Shown here: one piece after another, positions 52,102-60,207 of the stretch
Layout of the letters: the number at the start of each line of letters is the position of its first letter
Numbering within the stretch: position 1 is the first letter of the stretch
Assembly: GCF_008365275.1 (NCBI RefSeq)
Contig: NZ_CP043504.1
Coordinates: 1,116,001 to 1,180,000, forward strand
Direction: 5' to 3'
DNA from: Protaetiibacter larvae
GTDB lineage: Bacteria > Actinomycetota > Actinomycetes > Actinomycetales > Microbacteriaceae
DNA length: 64,000 bases
Notes under the pieces: generated by a model
The model's input: only the letters and a program-made list of their open reading frames with translations
Told to the model about the DNA's origin: nothing
Databases searched by the model: none
Made by a program: the position numbers and the translations under genes

Positions 52102-53765
52102 CCGATCTCGTGGAGGCGGTGCTCGCCTCCGCCGACCGCACCCCGGACGCCCCCGCGCTGACGGCGCGCGGGCGCAGCTGGAGCTATCGCGAGCTGGCCC
52201 GCCGCATCCGTGCGGTGTCGGCAGGGTTGCGGGCGGAGGGCCTCGAACTCGGCGACCCCGTGCTGTTCTCGGTGCGGCCGGGCCCGGACGCCGTGGTGCT
52301 GGCGCTCGGCATCGTCGACGCGGGAGGGGTGGTGGTCTTCGCGGACCCGGGTGCCGGCGAGGCGCTGTTCCGCGCTCGCGCGGGGCTCGCCGACCCGCGC
52401 TGGGTGGCCGCCGAGTCGCTGCTGTATCTGGCCTCCTCGGGGCCGTTGCGCCCGCTCGCTCGGCGGCGTGGACTCGAACTGGCGCCCTACGCGACGCTCG
52501 TGGCGGATGCGCGGTACCTCCGGGCGGGGCCGTGGCTGCCGGGGGTGCCGCGCCGGGCGCTGTCGTTGGGGCGGCTCATGCGCGGGGGGCGGCGGAGAGC
52601 GGGGCAGCGGGGTGGGGACCAGCGGGGCGGCCCGACGGCCGGGACGGCCGTCGGCGCTGGGGTCGCGGCGGAGGCCAGAAATGGCCTCCGCTCTGAGCTC
52701 CACCGCGCACTCGAGCTCCACCGCGCACTCGTCGTGTTCACGAGCGGCACCACGGGCGCCCCCAAGGCCGTCGTGCACACGCGAGGCTCGCTCGGTGCGG
52801 GCCTCGCCGACTTCGCCGACGGCGTCGGCATCCGTCCCGGTCTGCGGGTGCTGAGCGACCAGCTCATGGTGGGCATCCCTGCGCTCATCGGCGGCGCCCA
52901 CTGGACGATGCCCGACCAGGGCCTCGACCCCGGCGCCCGCCCCGAGGCGTACCTCGAGCACCTGGCCGACGCCGAGCTGCTGTTCGCCGCCCCGGCGGCC
53001 CTCGACACGATCCTCCGAGCCCTCGACGCACGCCCCGAGCTGACCCCCGCGCTCGAGACGATCGTGCTCGGCGGCGCCCCCGTGCTGCCGCCGCTGCTGC
53101 GCCGAGCCTTCGCGCGCTTCCCCGGGGTGCGCATCCGCGCGGTGTACGGGATGACCGAGATCCTGCCCGTGGCGATCGCCGACGGCGCGCGGAAGCTCGC
53201 CGCCGCGGGGAAGGAGGGCGACCGCGTGGGGCGGCTCGTGCCGAGCGTGACCGCCCGCATCGTCGACGACGAGCTGCTGCTCGCCGGGCCCGGCCTCGCG
53301 CTCGGCTACCTCGCCGAACTGCCCGAGCATCCGCTCGCCGAACTGCGCACCGGCGACCGGGCGACGATCGACGGCGACGAGCTCGTGTTGCGCGGCCGCG
53401 CGAAAGACATGTTCATCCGCGGCACCCAGAACGTCTACCCGGGCCTCTACGAGCCGATCATCGCGGGCCTGCCGGGGGTGCTCGACGCGGCGATGGCGGG
53501 CGTGCCGGATGCCATCGGCGACGACCGCATCGTGGTCGCCGTCGTGCCCGCCGCCGACCCGCCGACGAGCGCGACGAGCGCGCATCCGCTCGTCGCCGAG
53601 GTGGCGCGCCGGTTGCCCGGGCTCATCGACGCGGGCGTGCTGCCGGACGCCGTGGTCGCCCTCCCGGCGCTGCCGCGCTCCGGGCGCGCCCGCAAGCTCG
53701 ACCGGGCCGCGCTCGCGGGGATCGTGGCGCCGTTCGTGGCCGGCGGGGGAGCGCGGGGCGGATGA
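52098..53765 (+). CDS. AMP-forming ligase, OleC (beta-lactone synthetase)-like
   Basis: The 555-residue class I adenylate-forming enzyme has the P-loop VVFTSGTTGAPKAVVH (about 212), VYGMTEILPVA, TGDRATIDGDELVLRGRAKD and the C-terminal Lys in SGRARKLDRAAL. Features in common with OleC include VVFADPG after the first beta-alpha unit, APAALDTIL, the GMTEILPV loop and the absence of an adjacent carrier protein. OleC turns beta-hydroxy acids into beta-lactones. Residues about 160-210 are a low-complexity insert (GQRGGDQRGGPTAGTAVGAG, SELHRALELHRAL) encoded by hairpin and repeat DNA. A fatty acyl-CoA ligase is the main alternative. Confidence 0.82.
   Translation: MTDLVEAVLASADRTPDAPALTARGRSWSYRELARRIRAVSAGLRAEGLELGDPVLFSVRPGPDAVVLALGIVDAGGVVVFADPGAGEALFRARAGLADPRWVAAESLLYLASSGPLRPLARRRGLELAPYATLVADARYLRAGPWLPGVPRRALSLGRLMRGGRRRAGQRGGDQRGGPTAGTAVGAGVAAEARNGLRSELHRALELHRALVVFTSGTTGAPKAVVHTRGSLGAGLADFADGVGIRPGLRVLSDQLMVGIPALIGGAHWTMPDQGLDPGARPEAYLEHLADAELLFAAPAALDTILRALDARPELTPALETIVLGGAPVLPPLLRRAFARFPGVRIRAVYGMTEILPVAIADGARKLAAAGKEGDRVGRLVPSVTARIVDDELLLAGPGLALGYLAELPEHPLAELRTGDRATIDGDELVLRGRAKDMFIRGTQNVYPGLYEPIIAGLPGVLDAAMAGVPDAIGDDRIVVAVVPAADPPTSATSAHPLVAEVARRLPGLIDAGVLPDAVVALPALPRSGRARKLDRAALAGIVAPFVAGGGARGG
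52632..52730. repeat. Hairpins and 18-base tandem duplication inside the OleC-like gene
   Basis: Hairpin 1 is CCGACGGCC (52632-52640) with GGCCGTCGG (52646-52654). Hairpin 2 is GCGGAGGCC (52668-52676) with GGCCTCCGC (52683-52691). Then GAGCTCCACCGCGCACTC occurs twice in tandem (52695-52712 and 52713-52730). The frame is kept, and the insert precedes the P-loop. Confidence 0.8.
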
Positions 53766-54670
53766 GGATCGCGGTCACGGGGGCGAGCGGCTTCATCGGT
53801 GGCGCGGTCGCCTCGGCGCTCGCCCGGGAGCACCACGAGGTCGTCGGCTTCGGTCGCACGCCGCACGGCTGGGCGCATCCGCACGCCGGATACCGCGTGT
53901 GGGACATCGCAGCGGGCCCGCTCCGCGGCGATCGCGACTTCGAGGCGGTCGTGCACTGCGCGGCACTCGCCGACGACGCGGCCCCGCTCACGCAGGCGAT
54001 GCGGGTGAACCGCACCGGCACCCGCCACGTCGTCGCGAGCTTCCCGGGCGCCCGCATCGTGCACCTGTCGACCGCCTCCGTGTACGACGCCTTCACCCCG
54101 ACGGTTCTCGCCCGCGAGGATGCGGCGCCCGTGAACCGATTCCTGTCGAGCTACGCCGAGTCGAAGACCTTCGCCGAGTTCGAGGTGAGCGGGGCGGATG
54201 CGGTGATCCTGCGCCCGCACGCCGTCTACGGCCCCGGCGACACGACGCTGCTGCCGCGTGTGCTCGAGGCGGTGCGGGGCGGGCGGCTCGTGCTGCCGGA
54301 GGGGGCGCGCGTGCTCCACTCGCTCACCCGGATCGACCACCTCGTCGACGCCGTGCGGCTCGCGCTCCGGGCGCCGGCGGGCGTCTACAACATCGCCGAC
54401 GCGGAGCCCGTGCTGCTCGCCGAACTGCTCAAGGAGTTCCTGCGCCGCCGCGGGGTGGCGGCGCGCATCCGCTCGCTGCCGTACCCGGTGGCGTTCGGTC
54501 TGGCGGGCGCCGCCGAGCGTCTCGCCCGCATCCGGGGCGGGCGCGCGCGGCTCACCCGCTACGCGGTCAGCCAGCTGGGGCTCGAGCGCACCCTCGAGCT
54601 GACGGCGGCGCGCGAGCGGCTCGGCTACCGCCCGGGCCCCACCTCGCTCCACGGGGCGGAGCGCTGGTGA
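53762..54670 (+). CDS. NAD(P)-dependent epimerase/reductase, OleD-like
   Basis: The 302-residue extended SDR has the nucleotide motif VTGASGFIGGAVASAL, the catalytic Ser-Thr and Tyr/Lys region (IVHLSTASVYD, then SSYAESKTFAE), the active pair YAESK, and VILRPHAVYGPGD. Such SDRs act as sugar epimerases or 3-beta-HSD/OleD-type ketone reductases. Next to OleA- and OleC-like genes, reduction of a 2-alkyl-3-oxoacid to the 3-hydroxy acid is the favoured role. The ATGA start overlaps the ligase stop. It ends the operon, and 89 bases later the exopolysaccharide genes begin. Confidence 0.85.
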   Translation: MRIAVTGASGFIGGAVASALAREHHEVVGFGRTPHGWAHPHAGYRVWDIAAGPLRGDRDFEAVVHCAALADDAAPLTQAMRVNRTGTRHVVASFPGARIVHLSTASVYDAFTPTVLAREDAAPVNRFLSSYAESKTFAEFEVSGADAVILRPHAVYGPGDTTLLPRVLEAVRGGRLVLPEGARVLHSLTRIDHLVDAVRLALRAPAGVYNIADAEPVLLAELLKEFLRRRGVAARIRSLPYPVAFGLAGAAERLARIRGGRARLTRYAVSQLGLERTLELTAARERLGYRPGPTSLHGAERW

Positions 54671-54703
54671 CCTCGGCCGACTGAGCCTGCCGCGCGGGTC
54701 GGC

Positions 54704-54709
54704 TAGGCT
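54704..54709 (+). promoter_or_regulatory. -10 box TAGGCT ahead of the tyrosine-kinase gene
   Basis: Unlike the leaderless examples, this box is 50 bases before the start, and GAAGGAG lies 8 bases before the GTG, so the mRNA should have a leader. Confidence 0.45.
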
Positions 54710-54759
54710 GGCGGGACGCGCTCGTCGAAGCGCCCGGCCACCCTGAAGGAGTCCACGAC

Positions 54760-56145
54760 GTGGAGTTGCGCGATTACCTGCGTATCCTGCGCCGCAACTG
54801 GATCCTCATCATCGTCATCACGCTCGCGGGCGTGGCGGGCGGTGCCGCGTTCTCGCTGCTGCAGACCCCCAGCTACGAGGCCACGACGAAGGTGTTCGTC
54901 TCGGCCACCGGGGCGAGCTCGGTCTCGGAGCTCAACGCGGGCAACAGCTTCACCCAGCAGATCGTGCGCAGCTACGCCGAGGTGGTCACCACCGGGCTCG
55001 TGCTCGACCCGGTGATCTCCGAGCTGGGCCTCGACGACAGCGTGAAGGATCTGGCCGCCCGCGTCACCGCGACCGCCACCCTCAACACGGTGATCGTCGA
55101 CATCACGGTCGCCGACCCCGACCCGGTGCAGGCGGCCAACATCGCCAACACGATCGCCGAGAACCTCATCGAGGCGGTGCCGGATCTCACCCCGCCGAAC
55201 GCCGACGGCGTGGCCCCCGTGAAGATCACCGTCGCCCAGTCCGCCCTCGTGCCTGCCGACCCGGTGTCGCCGCGGGTGAGCCTCAACGTGGCGCTGGGGG
55301 CGCTCGTGGGTCTCGCGCTCGCGATCGGCATCGCCGTGCTGCGCAGCGTGCTCGACCAGCGCATCCGCGGTCAGCGCGACGTGGAGCTCATCACCGACCG
55401 GCCCATCCTGGGTGCGATCGCCTACGACCCGAAGGCGAAGGATCGCCCGCTCATCGTGCACGCCGACCCGCTCAGCCCGCGGGCCGAGTCGTTCCGGTCG
55501 TTGCGCACCAACCTGCAGTTCGTCGACATGGGCACCGAGCGCCGCAGCTTCGTGGTGACCTCGTCGATCGAGTCGGAGGGCAAGAGCACCACGACCGCGA
55601 ACCTGGCGATCGCGTTGCGCGACTCGGGCATGAACGTGTGCGTGATCGAGGGCGACCTGCGGCGTCCGAAGCTCGTCGACTACCTGGGCCTCGAGGGCGC
55701 CGTCGGTCTCACCGATGTGCTCATCGGCCGCGCCGAGCTGTCGGACGCCCTGCAGCGCTGGGGTCGCAACAACCTGTTCGTACTGCCGGCCGGGCAGATC
55801 CCCCCGAACCCGAGCGAGCTGCTCGGCTCCGCCGCGATGGCGAAGCTGCTGCGCGAGCTCGAATCCCAGTTCCACCTCGTGCTGGTCGACGCGCCGCCGC
55901 TGCTGCCGGTGACCGACGGCGCGATCCTCTCCAGGCAGACCTCCGGCGCCATCGTCATCACGGCGGCCGGGCGCACCCAGCGCAACCAGCTCGAGGCGGC
56001 CCTCAAGTCGCTGGCGAGCGTCGATGCGAAGGTGCACGGCATCGTGCTGACCATGATGCCCACGAAGGGCCCGGACGCGTACGGCTACGGTGCGTACGGA
56101 TACGGTTACGGCTACACCCAGGAAACGTCGGCTAAGAAGCGCTGA
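54760..56145 (+). CDS. Polysaccharide co-polymerase/tyrosine autokinase (Wzc/CpsCD fusion)
   Basis: The 461-residue protein has an N-terminal Wzz domain between two membrane helices (NWILIIVITLAGVAGGAAF and LNVALGALVGLALAIGIAVL) and then a BY-kinase domain. The kinase has Walker A SIESEGKSTTT (about 270), Walker A' VIEGDLRRP and Walker B LVLVDAPPLLP. The tail is a tyrosine cluster, GYGAYGYGYGY, which is autophosphorylated in this family. It sets polymer length and export of exopolysaccharide. The phosphatase encoded next reverses the modification. GTG start with GAAGGAG upstream. Confidence 0.93.
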   Translation: MELRDYLRILRRNWILIIVITLAGVAGGAAFSLLQTPSYEATTKVFVSATGASSVSELNAGNSFTQQIVRSYAEVVTTGLVLDPVISELGLDDSVKDLAARVTATATLNTVIVDITVADPDPVQAANIANTIAENLIEAVPDLTPPNADGVAPVKITVAQSALVPADPVSPRVSLNVALGALVGLALAIGIAVLRSVLDQRIRGQRDVELITDRPILGAIAYDPKAKDRPLIVHADPLSPRAESFRSLRTNLQFVDMGTERRSFVVTSSIESEGKSTTTANLAIALRDSGMNVCVIEGDLRRPKLVDYLGLEGAVGLTDVLIGRAELSDALQRWGRNNLFVLPAGQIPPNPSELLGSAAMAKLLRELESQFHLVLVDAPPLLPVTDGAILSRQTSGAIVITAAGRTQRNQLEAALKSLASVDAKVHGIVLTMMPTKGPDAYGYGAYGYGYGYTQETSAKKR

Positions 56146-56158
56146 AGGGGAACTCCGC

Positions 56159-56785
56159 TTGTCCACGCGTTCTGAGATCCCGTTCACCGTGCTGGTGGTC
56201 TGCACCGGCAACATCTGCCGCTCGCCGCAGGCGGAGCGGCTGCTGCAGGCGGAGGTGCTGCGGCTCGGCTGGGCGGGCGATGTGCGGGTGTCGAGCGCGG
56301 GGGTGGCGGCGCTCGTCGGACAGCCGATGCCCGCGCAGGCGGCCGCGCAGACGATCGGCTACGGCGGCAACCCGACCGGGCATGCGGCGAAGCAGCTCGT
56401 GGAGCCGCTCATCGAGGAGGCCGACCTGGTGCTCACGATGGAGCGCGCCCACCGCGCCGCCGTGGTGCGCATGGTGCCGCGGGCGAACCGTTTCGCGTTC
56501 ACATTGCCCGAGTTCGCGCGACTCGCCCTCGACCTGCGCGCCTCGGGGGAGGCCCCGCCGACGGACGCCGCCCTGCCGCTGTCGCAGCGGCTGCGGGCTC
56601 TCGTGCCGGAGGTGGCGGCGGGCCGCGGCCTCTCGCTGCCGGTGGAGGCGGAGCACGACGAGGTGGAGGACCCGTACGGCCGCTCCGACGAGGTGTACGC
56701 GCGTTCGGCGCGGCAGGTGGCATCCGCGGTGGCGACCGTCGTCGAGGTGTTGAGCGAGCTGTCCCGGCCGGATTCGCGCGGGTAG
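56159..56785 (+). CDS. Low-molecular-weight protein-tyrosine phosphatase
   Basis: The 208-residue protein has the CX5R loop VCTGNICRSP (Cys15 to Arg21) and a late DPYGRS that supplies the general acid. It dephosphorylates the BY-kinase encoded 13 bases upstream. TTG at 56159 is chosen as start: GAAGGGG lies 8 bases upstream and no in-frame ATG or GTG occurs before the catalytic loop except inside the kinase gene. It is longer than the usual 150-165 residues because of an insertion between about 115 and 165. Confidence 0.88.
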   Translation: MSTRSEIPFTVLVVCTGNICRSPQAERLLQAEVLRLGWAGDVRVSSAGVAALVGQPMPAQAAAQTIGYGGNPTGHAAKQLVEPLIEEADLVLTMERAHRAAVVRMVPRANRFAFTLPEFARLALDLRASGEAPPTDAALPLSQRLRALVPEVAAGRGLSLPVEAEHDEVEDPYGRSDEVYARSARQVASAVATVVEVLSELSRPDSRG

Positions 56786-56792
56786 GCATCCG

Positions 56793-57698
56793 ATGGCCGC
56801 GAAGCGCGCACGGAGGTCCCGTGGAGAGTTCAGCGGGCGGGTGGGTCTCGCGATCGCCGCGATCGTGGCGTTCCTCGCGGTGGATGCGGTGCTCGTGCTG
56901 GCGGCGATCAACGCCTCCCGCGGGGTCGAGTCGTCGACGGTCTACCTCGAGCCGAACATCCCGCCGCAGCCGTCGATCACGCCGACCCCCACCACCCCGC
57001 CCGTGGTGGGGCTGCCGGTGGGGCGGGTGCTGGCCGGTGCGGGGGAGTCGGCCGTGTGGCGGGCTTCGGCGGGCTCCTGCACGGGCGGCGTCGCGCCGGC
57101 GTTGCAGACCTCGTCCGATGCCGGCGCCACCTGGACGGATCGGTCGCTCGCCAGCTACGACGTGCGCCAGATCCTGGTGCTGTGGGTGCGGGACGTGAAC
57201 TACGGCGAGGCGGTGGTGCGCATCGGCGACGACTGCCGCCTGGCCGGCATCCGCAGCTTCACGGGCGGCCGTTTCTGGGAGGAGTCGGAGGGCGCGCTCA
57301 CCGACACGGTCGCCCTCGACCTGGACGCCCCCGGCGATGTGCTCGTCGACGGCGAGGCGGTGGCGGCGCCGTGCCCGGACGCCGTGCAGGCGGTGCCGGC
57401 CGCCGAGTCGGTGTTCGTGCTGTGCGGCGACGGCTCGCTGTTCGGCCGCGCGGACGGCGAGTGGACGCCGCAGGCGCCGCAGCCGGGCGCGGTCGCGCTC
57501 GTGGCGGAGGGCGCGGCGCCCGAGGTGGTCTTCTCGGGCCCGGAGGACTGCCCGCTGGCTCTCGGCCTCCGCGACGAGGTGGGCGAGCTCGCCCCGCGCG
57601 TCTGCGCCCCCACGGCGGCTGTGCCCGGCGCCACGGTGGCGGTCGCGATCGATGGCCGCACGGTCGTCTGGGCCGGCGACTTCTTCGGCGCCCTCTAG
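56793..57698 (+). CDS. Hypothetical membrane-anchored extracellular protein of the exopolysaccharide locus
   Basis: The 301-residue protein has a basic N-terminus (AAKRARRSRGEF), one membrane helix (VGLAIAAIVAFLAVDAVLVLAA), a Pro/Thr linker (PSITPTPTTPPVV) and a beta-rich extracellular domain with several Cys (GSCTGGVAP, DDCRLAG, APCPDAV, LCGDGS, EDCPLAL, RVCAP) that could form disulfides. Segments such as SSDAGATWTDRSL recall BNR/sialidase-type Asp-box turns, but only one clear example is seen. It is co-directional with the phosphatase gene (7-base gap). No family is recognised. Confidence 0.75.
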   Translation: MAAKRARRSRGEFSGRVGLAIAAIVAFLAVDAVLVLAAINASRGVESSTVYLEPNIPPQPSITPTPTTPPVVGLPVGRVLAGAGESAVWRASAGSCTGGVAPALQTSSDAGATWTDRSLASYDVRQILVLWVRDVNYGEAVVRIGDDCRLAGIRSFTGGRFWEESEGALTDTVALDLDAPGDVLVDGEAVAAPCPDAVQAVPAAESVFVLCGDGSLFGRADGEWTPQAPQPGAVALVAEGAAPEVVFSGPEDCPLALGLRDEVGELAPRVCAPTAAVPGATVAVAIDGRTVVWAGDFFGAL

Positions 57699-57705
57699 CT
57701 CCTGG

Positions 57706-57735
57706 GCTGATCGAGGAGCGCCGCGCAGCCGCGGA
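57706..57735. repeat. Dispersed palindromic element, copy G (partial)
   Basis: CTGATCGAGGAGCGCCGCGC matches the left half of copies D and E and is followed by AGCCGCGGAG. It lies in the convergent junction between the hypothetical gene and the epimerase gene. Confidence 0.6.
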
Positions 57736-57792
57736 GAACGGACCAGCCACCGCGATCCGTCGGATTGAGCCTGTCGGATGCACCGACCCCGC

Positions 57793-58767
57793 TCAGCTCC
57801 AGTCGATCCCCGCCCGATCCAGCGAAGACAGCGCACCCGCAACCCACTCGTACTGCGCGCGCAACCCGCTCTCGAGGGCGGTCTTCGCCGTCCAGCCCAG
57901 CGCTTCCTCGACACGCGCGGTCGAGCCGCTCGTCCGTGAGACGTCGCCGGCTGCAGCCCCCATGCGCTCGACGCGCACCTCGCGTCCGGCGATTTCGGCG
58001 AGCGTCTCGAGCACCTCGTTCACCGACACCTGGCTGCCGCCGGCGATGTTGAACACGGATCCGGCGTCGTGCTGCACGGTGGCGGCGAGCATGTTGGCTT
58101 CGACGATGTCGTCGATGAAGGTGAAGTCCCGCACCTGCTCGCCGTTGCCGAACACCCGAATCGTGTCGCCGCGGGCCGCCGCCCGGGAGAAGCGGGTGAA
58201 CGCCATGTCGGGCCGCTGCCGCGGTCCGTAGACGGTGAAGTACCGAAGCGAGGTCGTGGGTACGCCGAAGTTGCGGCCGTAGAGGGTGGTCAGGTTCTCG
58301 GCCGCCAGTTTCGTCACCCCGTACGGCGACACCGGCTGAGGACGATCCGTCTCGTGGGTGGGGTAGCTCTCGGCGTCGCCGTACACCGACGATGACGACG
58401 CGGCGACGAGCCGCGTGAGCCGGGGTGCGCTCCGTGCCGCCTCCAGCAGGGCCTGCGTGGCGACGATGTTCCGGGCCACGTAGGGAGCGAACCCGGCTCC
58501 CCATGAGCCGCGCACGCCCGGCTGACCGGCCTGGTGGAACACCACCTCGATGTCGCTGAGCAGCGCGGGCAGGTCGAGATCGTTCAGATCGGCCTCCACG
58601 AGCTCGAAGCGTTCGGATCGAAGCCGCGCCAGGTTGTCGCGCTTGAGCGCGGCCGCGTAGTACTCGGTGAGGTTGTCGACGCCCACGACGTCGTGCCCGT
58701 CGGCGAGCAGCCGCTCCGAGAGGGCGCTTCCGATGAACCCGGCAGCGCCGGTGACCAGTGCCTTCAT
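57793..58767 (-). CDS. NAD-dependent sugar epimerase (UDP-glucuronate/UDP-glucose 4-epimerase-like)
   Basis: The 324-residue extended SDR starts MKALVTGAAGFIGSAL. It has VVFHQAGQPGVRGSW, the catalytic Ser in AASSSSVYG, the Tyr-Lys pair in SPYGVTKLAAE, TSLRYFTVYGPRQRPDMAF and RDFTFIDDIVEA. HQAGQPGVR and YFTVYGPRQRPDMAF are seen in UDP-glucuronate epimerase-type enzymes, which fits the UDP-glucose dehydrogenase gene 2 bases upstream. It probably makes UDP-galacturonate or a related sugar for the exopolysaccharide. Specificity is inferred. Confidence 0.9.
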   Translation of the reverse strand: MKALVTGAAGFIGSALSERLLADGHDVVGVDNLTEYYAAALKRDNLARLRSERFELVEADLNDLDLPALLSDIEVVFHQAGQPGVRGSWGAGFAPYVARNIVATQALLEAARSAPRLTRLVAASSSSVYGDAESYPTHETDRPQPVSPYGVTKLAAENLTTLYGRNFGVPTTSLRYFTVYGPRQRPDMAFTRFSRAAARGDTIRVFGNGEQVRDFTFIDDIVEANMLAATVQHDAGSVFNIAGGSQVSVNEVLETLAEIAGREVRVERMGAAAGDVSRTSGSTARVEEALGWTAKTALESGLRAQYEWVAGALSSLDRAGIDWS

Positions 58768-58769
58768 GC

Positions 58770-60080
58770 TTACGGTCGCCCCATCCCGGAGTACTCCCAC
58801 CCTGCCGCGCGCCAGGCGCCGGCATCCAGACAGTTGCGCCCGTCCACGACGACCCGCCCGCCGGCGAGCGCGGCCGCGTGCTCGGGCGTGAGCTCCCGGC
58901 GGTACTCGTCCCATTCGGTCACCACCAGCACCGCGTCCGCGCCCTGCAGCGCCGCGTCGAGTTCCTGCTCGTAGCGGAGCTGCGGATGCACACGCCGCGC
59001 GTTCTCGATGGCCGCCGGATCGGTGACCACCACATCGGCGCCGAGTCCGTGCAGGCGCACGGCGGCGTCGAGGGCGGGGGAGTCGCGGATGTCGTCGCTG
59101 TGCGGTTTGAAGGCGGCGCCGAGCACGGCGACGCGCTTGCCGTATACCGAGCCGCCGAGTCCTTCGACCACGAGCTGCACGGCGCGTTCGCGGCGCCGCA
59201 GGTTGATGGCGTCCACCTCCCGCAGGAAGGCCACCGATTCGCCGCGCCCGAGCTCTTCGGCGCGCGCCGAGAACGCCCGGATATCTTTCGGCAGGCATCC
59301 GCCGCCGAAGCCGATGCCGGCCCCCAGGAAGCGTCGCCCGATGCGAGCGTCGTGCCCGATGGCGTCGGCGAGCTGGGTCACGTCGGCGCCGGTCACTTCG
59401 GCGATCTCGGCCATGGCGTTGATGAACGAGATCTTGGTGGCGAGGAACGCGTTGGCCGCCACCTTGACGAGCTCGGCGGTGGCGTAGTCGGTGACGATGA
59501 ACGGCGTCTCGTTGGCGATGGCCGTGTGGTACACCGCCCGCAGGATCGCGGCCGCCCGTTCCCCCTCGGCGCCGTCCGGCACGCCCGCCACCAGCCGGTC
59601 GGGTGCCACGGTGTCCTGCACCGCGAACCCTTCCCGCAGGAACTCCGGGTTCCATACGAGTGTCGCCCCCGTCGGCTCCACCACCTCCGCAAGCCGCGCC
59701 GCCGTCCCCACGGGGACGGTCGACTTCCCCGCCACGATGTCGCCGGGCGACAGGTGCGGCAGCAGCCCGTCGACCGCCGCATTCACGTATGTGAGGTCGG
59801 CCGCGTAGCCGTCTTTCTGCTGAGGCGTGCCCACCCCGATGAAGTGCACCTGCGCCCCCGCCGCGTCGGCCATCGAGGTGCTGAACCGCAGCCGTCCCGA
59901 GGCGATGCCGTCGCTCAGGATCTCTTGCAGCCCCGGCTCGAAGAACGGCGCCTCACCCTTCGACAGCGACTCGATCTTGCGCGCGTCGACGTCGATGCCG
60001 ACCACGTCGTGCCCGATCGACGCCATAGCCGCCGCGTGGACGGCGCCTAGGTAGCCGCAACCGATGACGGAGAGTTTCAC
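58770..60080 (-). CDS. ugd: UDP-glucose 6-dehydrogenase
   Basis: The 436-residue enzyme has the NAD loop VIGCGYLGAVHAAAMA, PFFEPGL, GTPQQKDG, KSTVPVGT, WNPEFLREG and the catalytic Cys262 in GFGGGCLPKD. The C-terminal domain has AFKPHSDDIRDSP. It oxidises UDP-glucose to UDP-glucuronate, supplying the epimerase and glycosyltransferases of this locus. The GTG at 60080 is chosen because AGGAGG lies just upstream and the protein begins at the conserved KLSVIGCGY. It is divergent from the sugar-transferase gene across 127 bases. Confidence 0.93.
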   Translation of the reverse strand: MKLSVIGCGYLGAVHAAAMASIGHDVVGIDVDARKIESLSKGEAPFFEPGLQEILSDGIASGRLRFSTSMADAAGAQVHFIGVGTPQQKDGYAADLTYVNAAVDGLLPHLSPGDIVAGKSTVPVGTAARLAEVVEPTGATLVWNPEFLREGFAVQDTVAPDRLVAGVPDGAEGERAAAILRAVYHTAIANETPFIVTDYATAELVKVAANAFLATKISFINAMAEIAEVTGADVTQLADAIGHDARIGRRFLGAGIGFGGGCLPKDIRAFSARAEELGRGESVAFLREVDAINLRRRERAVQLVVEGLGGSVYGKRVAVLGAAFKPHSDDIRDSPALDAAVRLHGLGADVVVTDPAAIENARRVHPQLRYEQELDAALQGADAVLVVTEWDEYRRELTPEHAAALAGGRVVVDGRNCLDAGAWRAAGWEYSGMGRP

Positions 60081-60207
60081 CGTGCCTCCTGGTGCTGAGG
60101 CTTTCATTCTTTCAGAGGCGAGGATGCTCATCGGACGCCGGTTCTGGTGCGAAAGGCTTCACGAGGTCGGCTAACGTTGACATGTCGTGCAAAGGTCGGA
60201 GGTTGTC

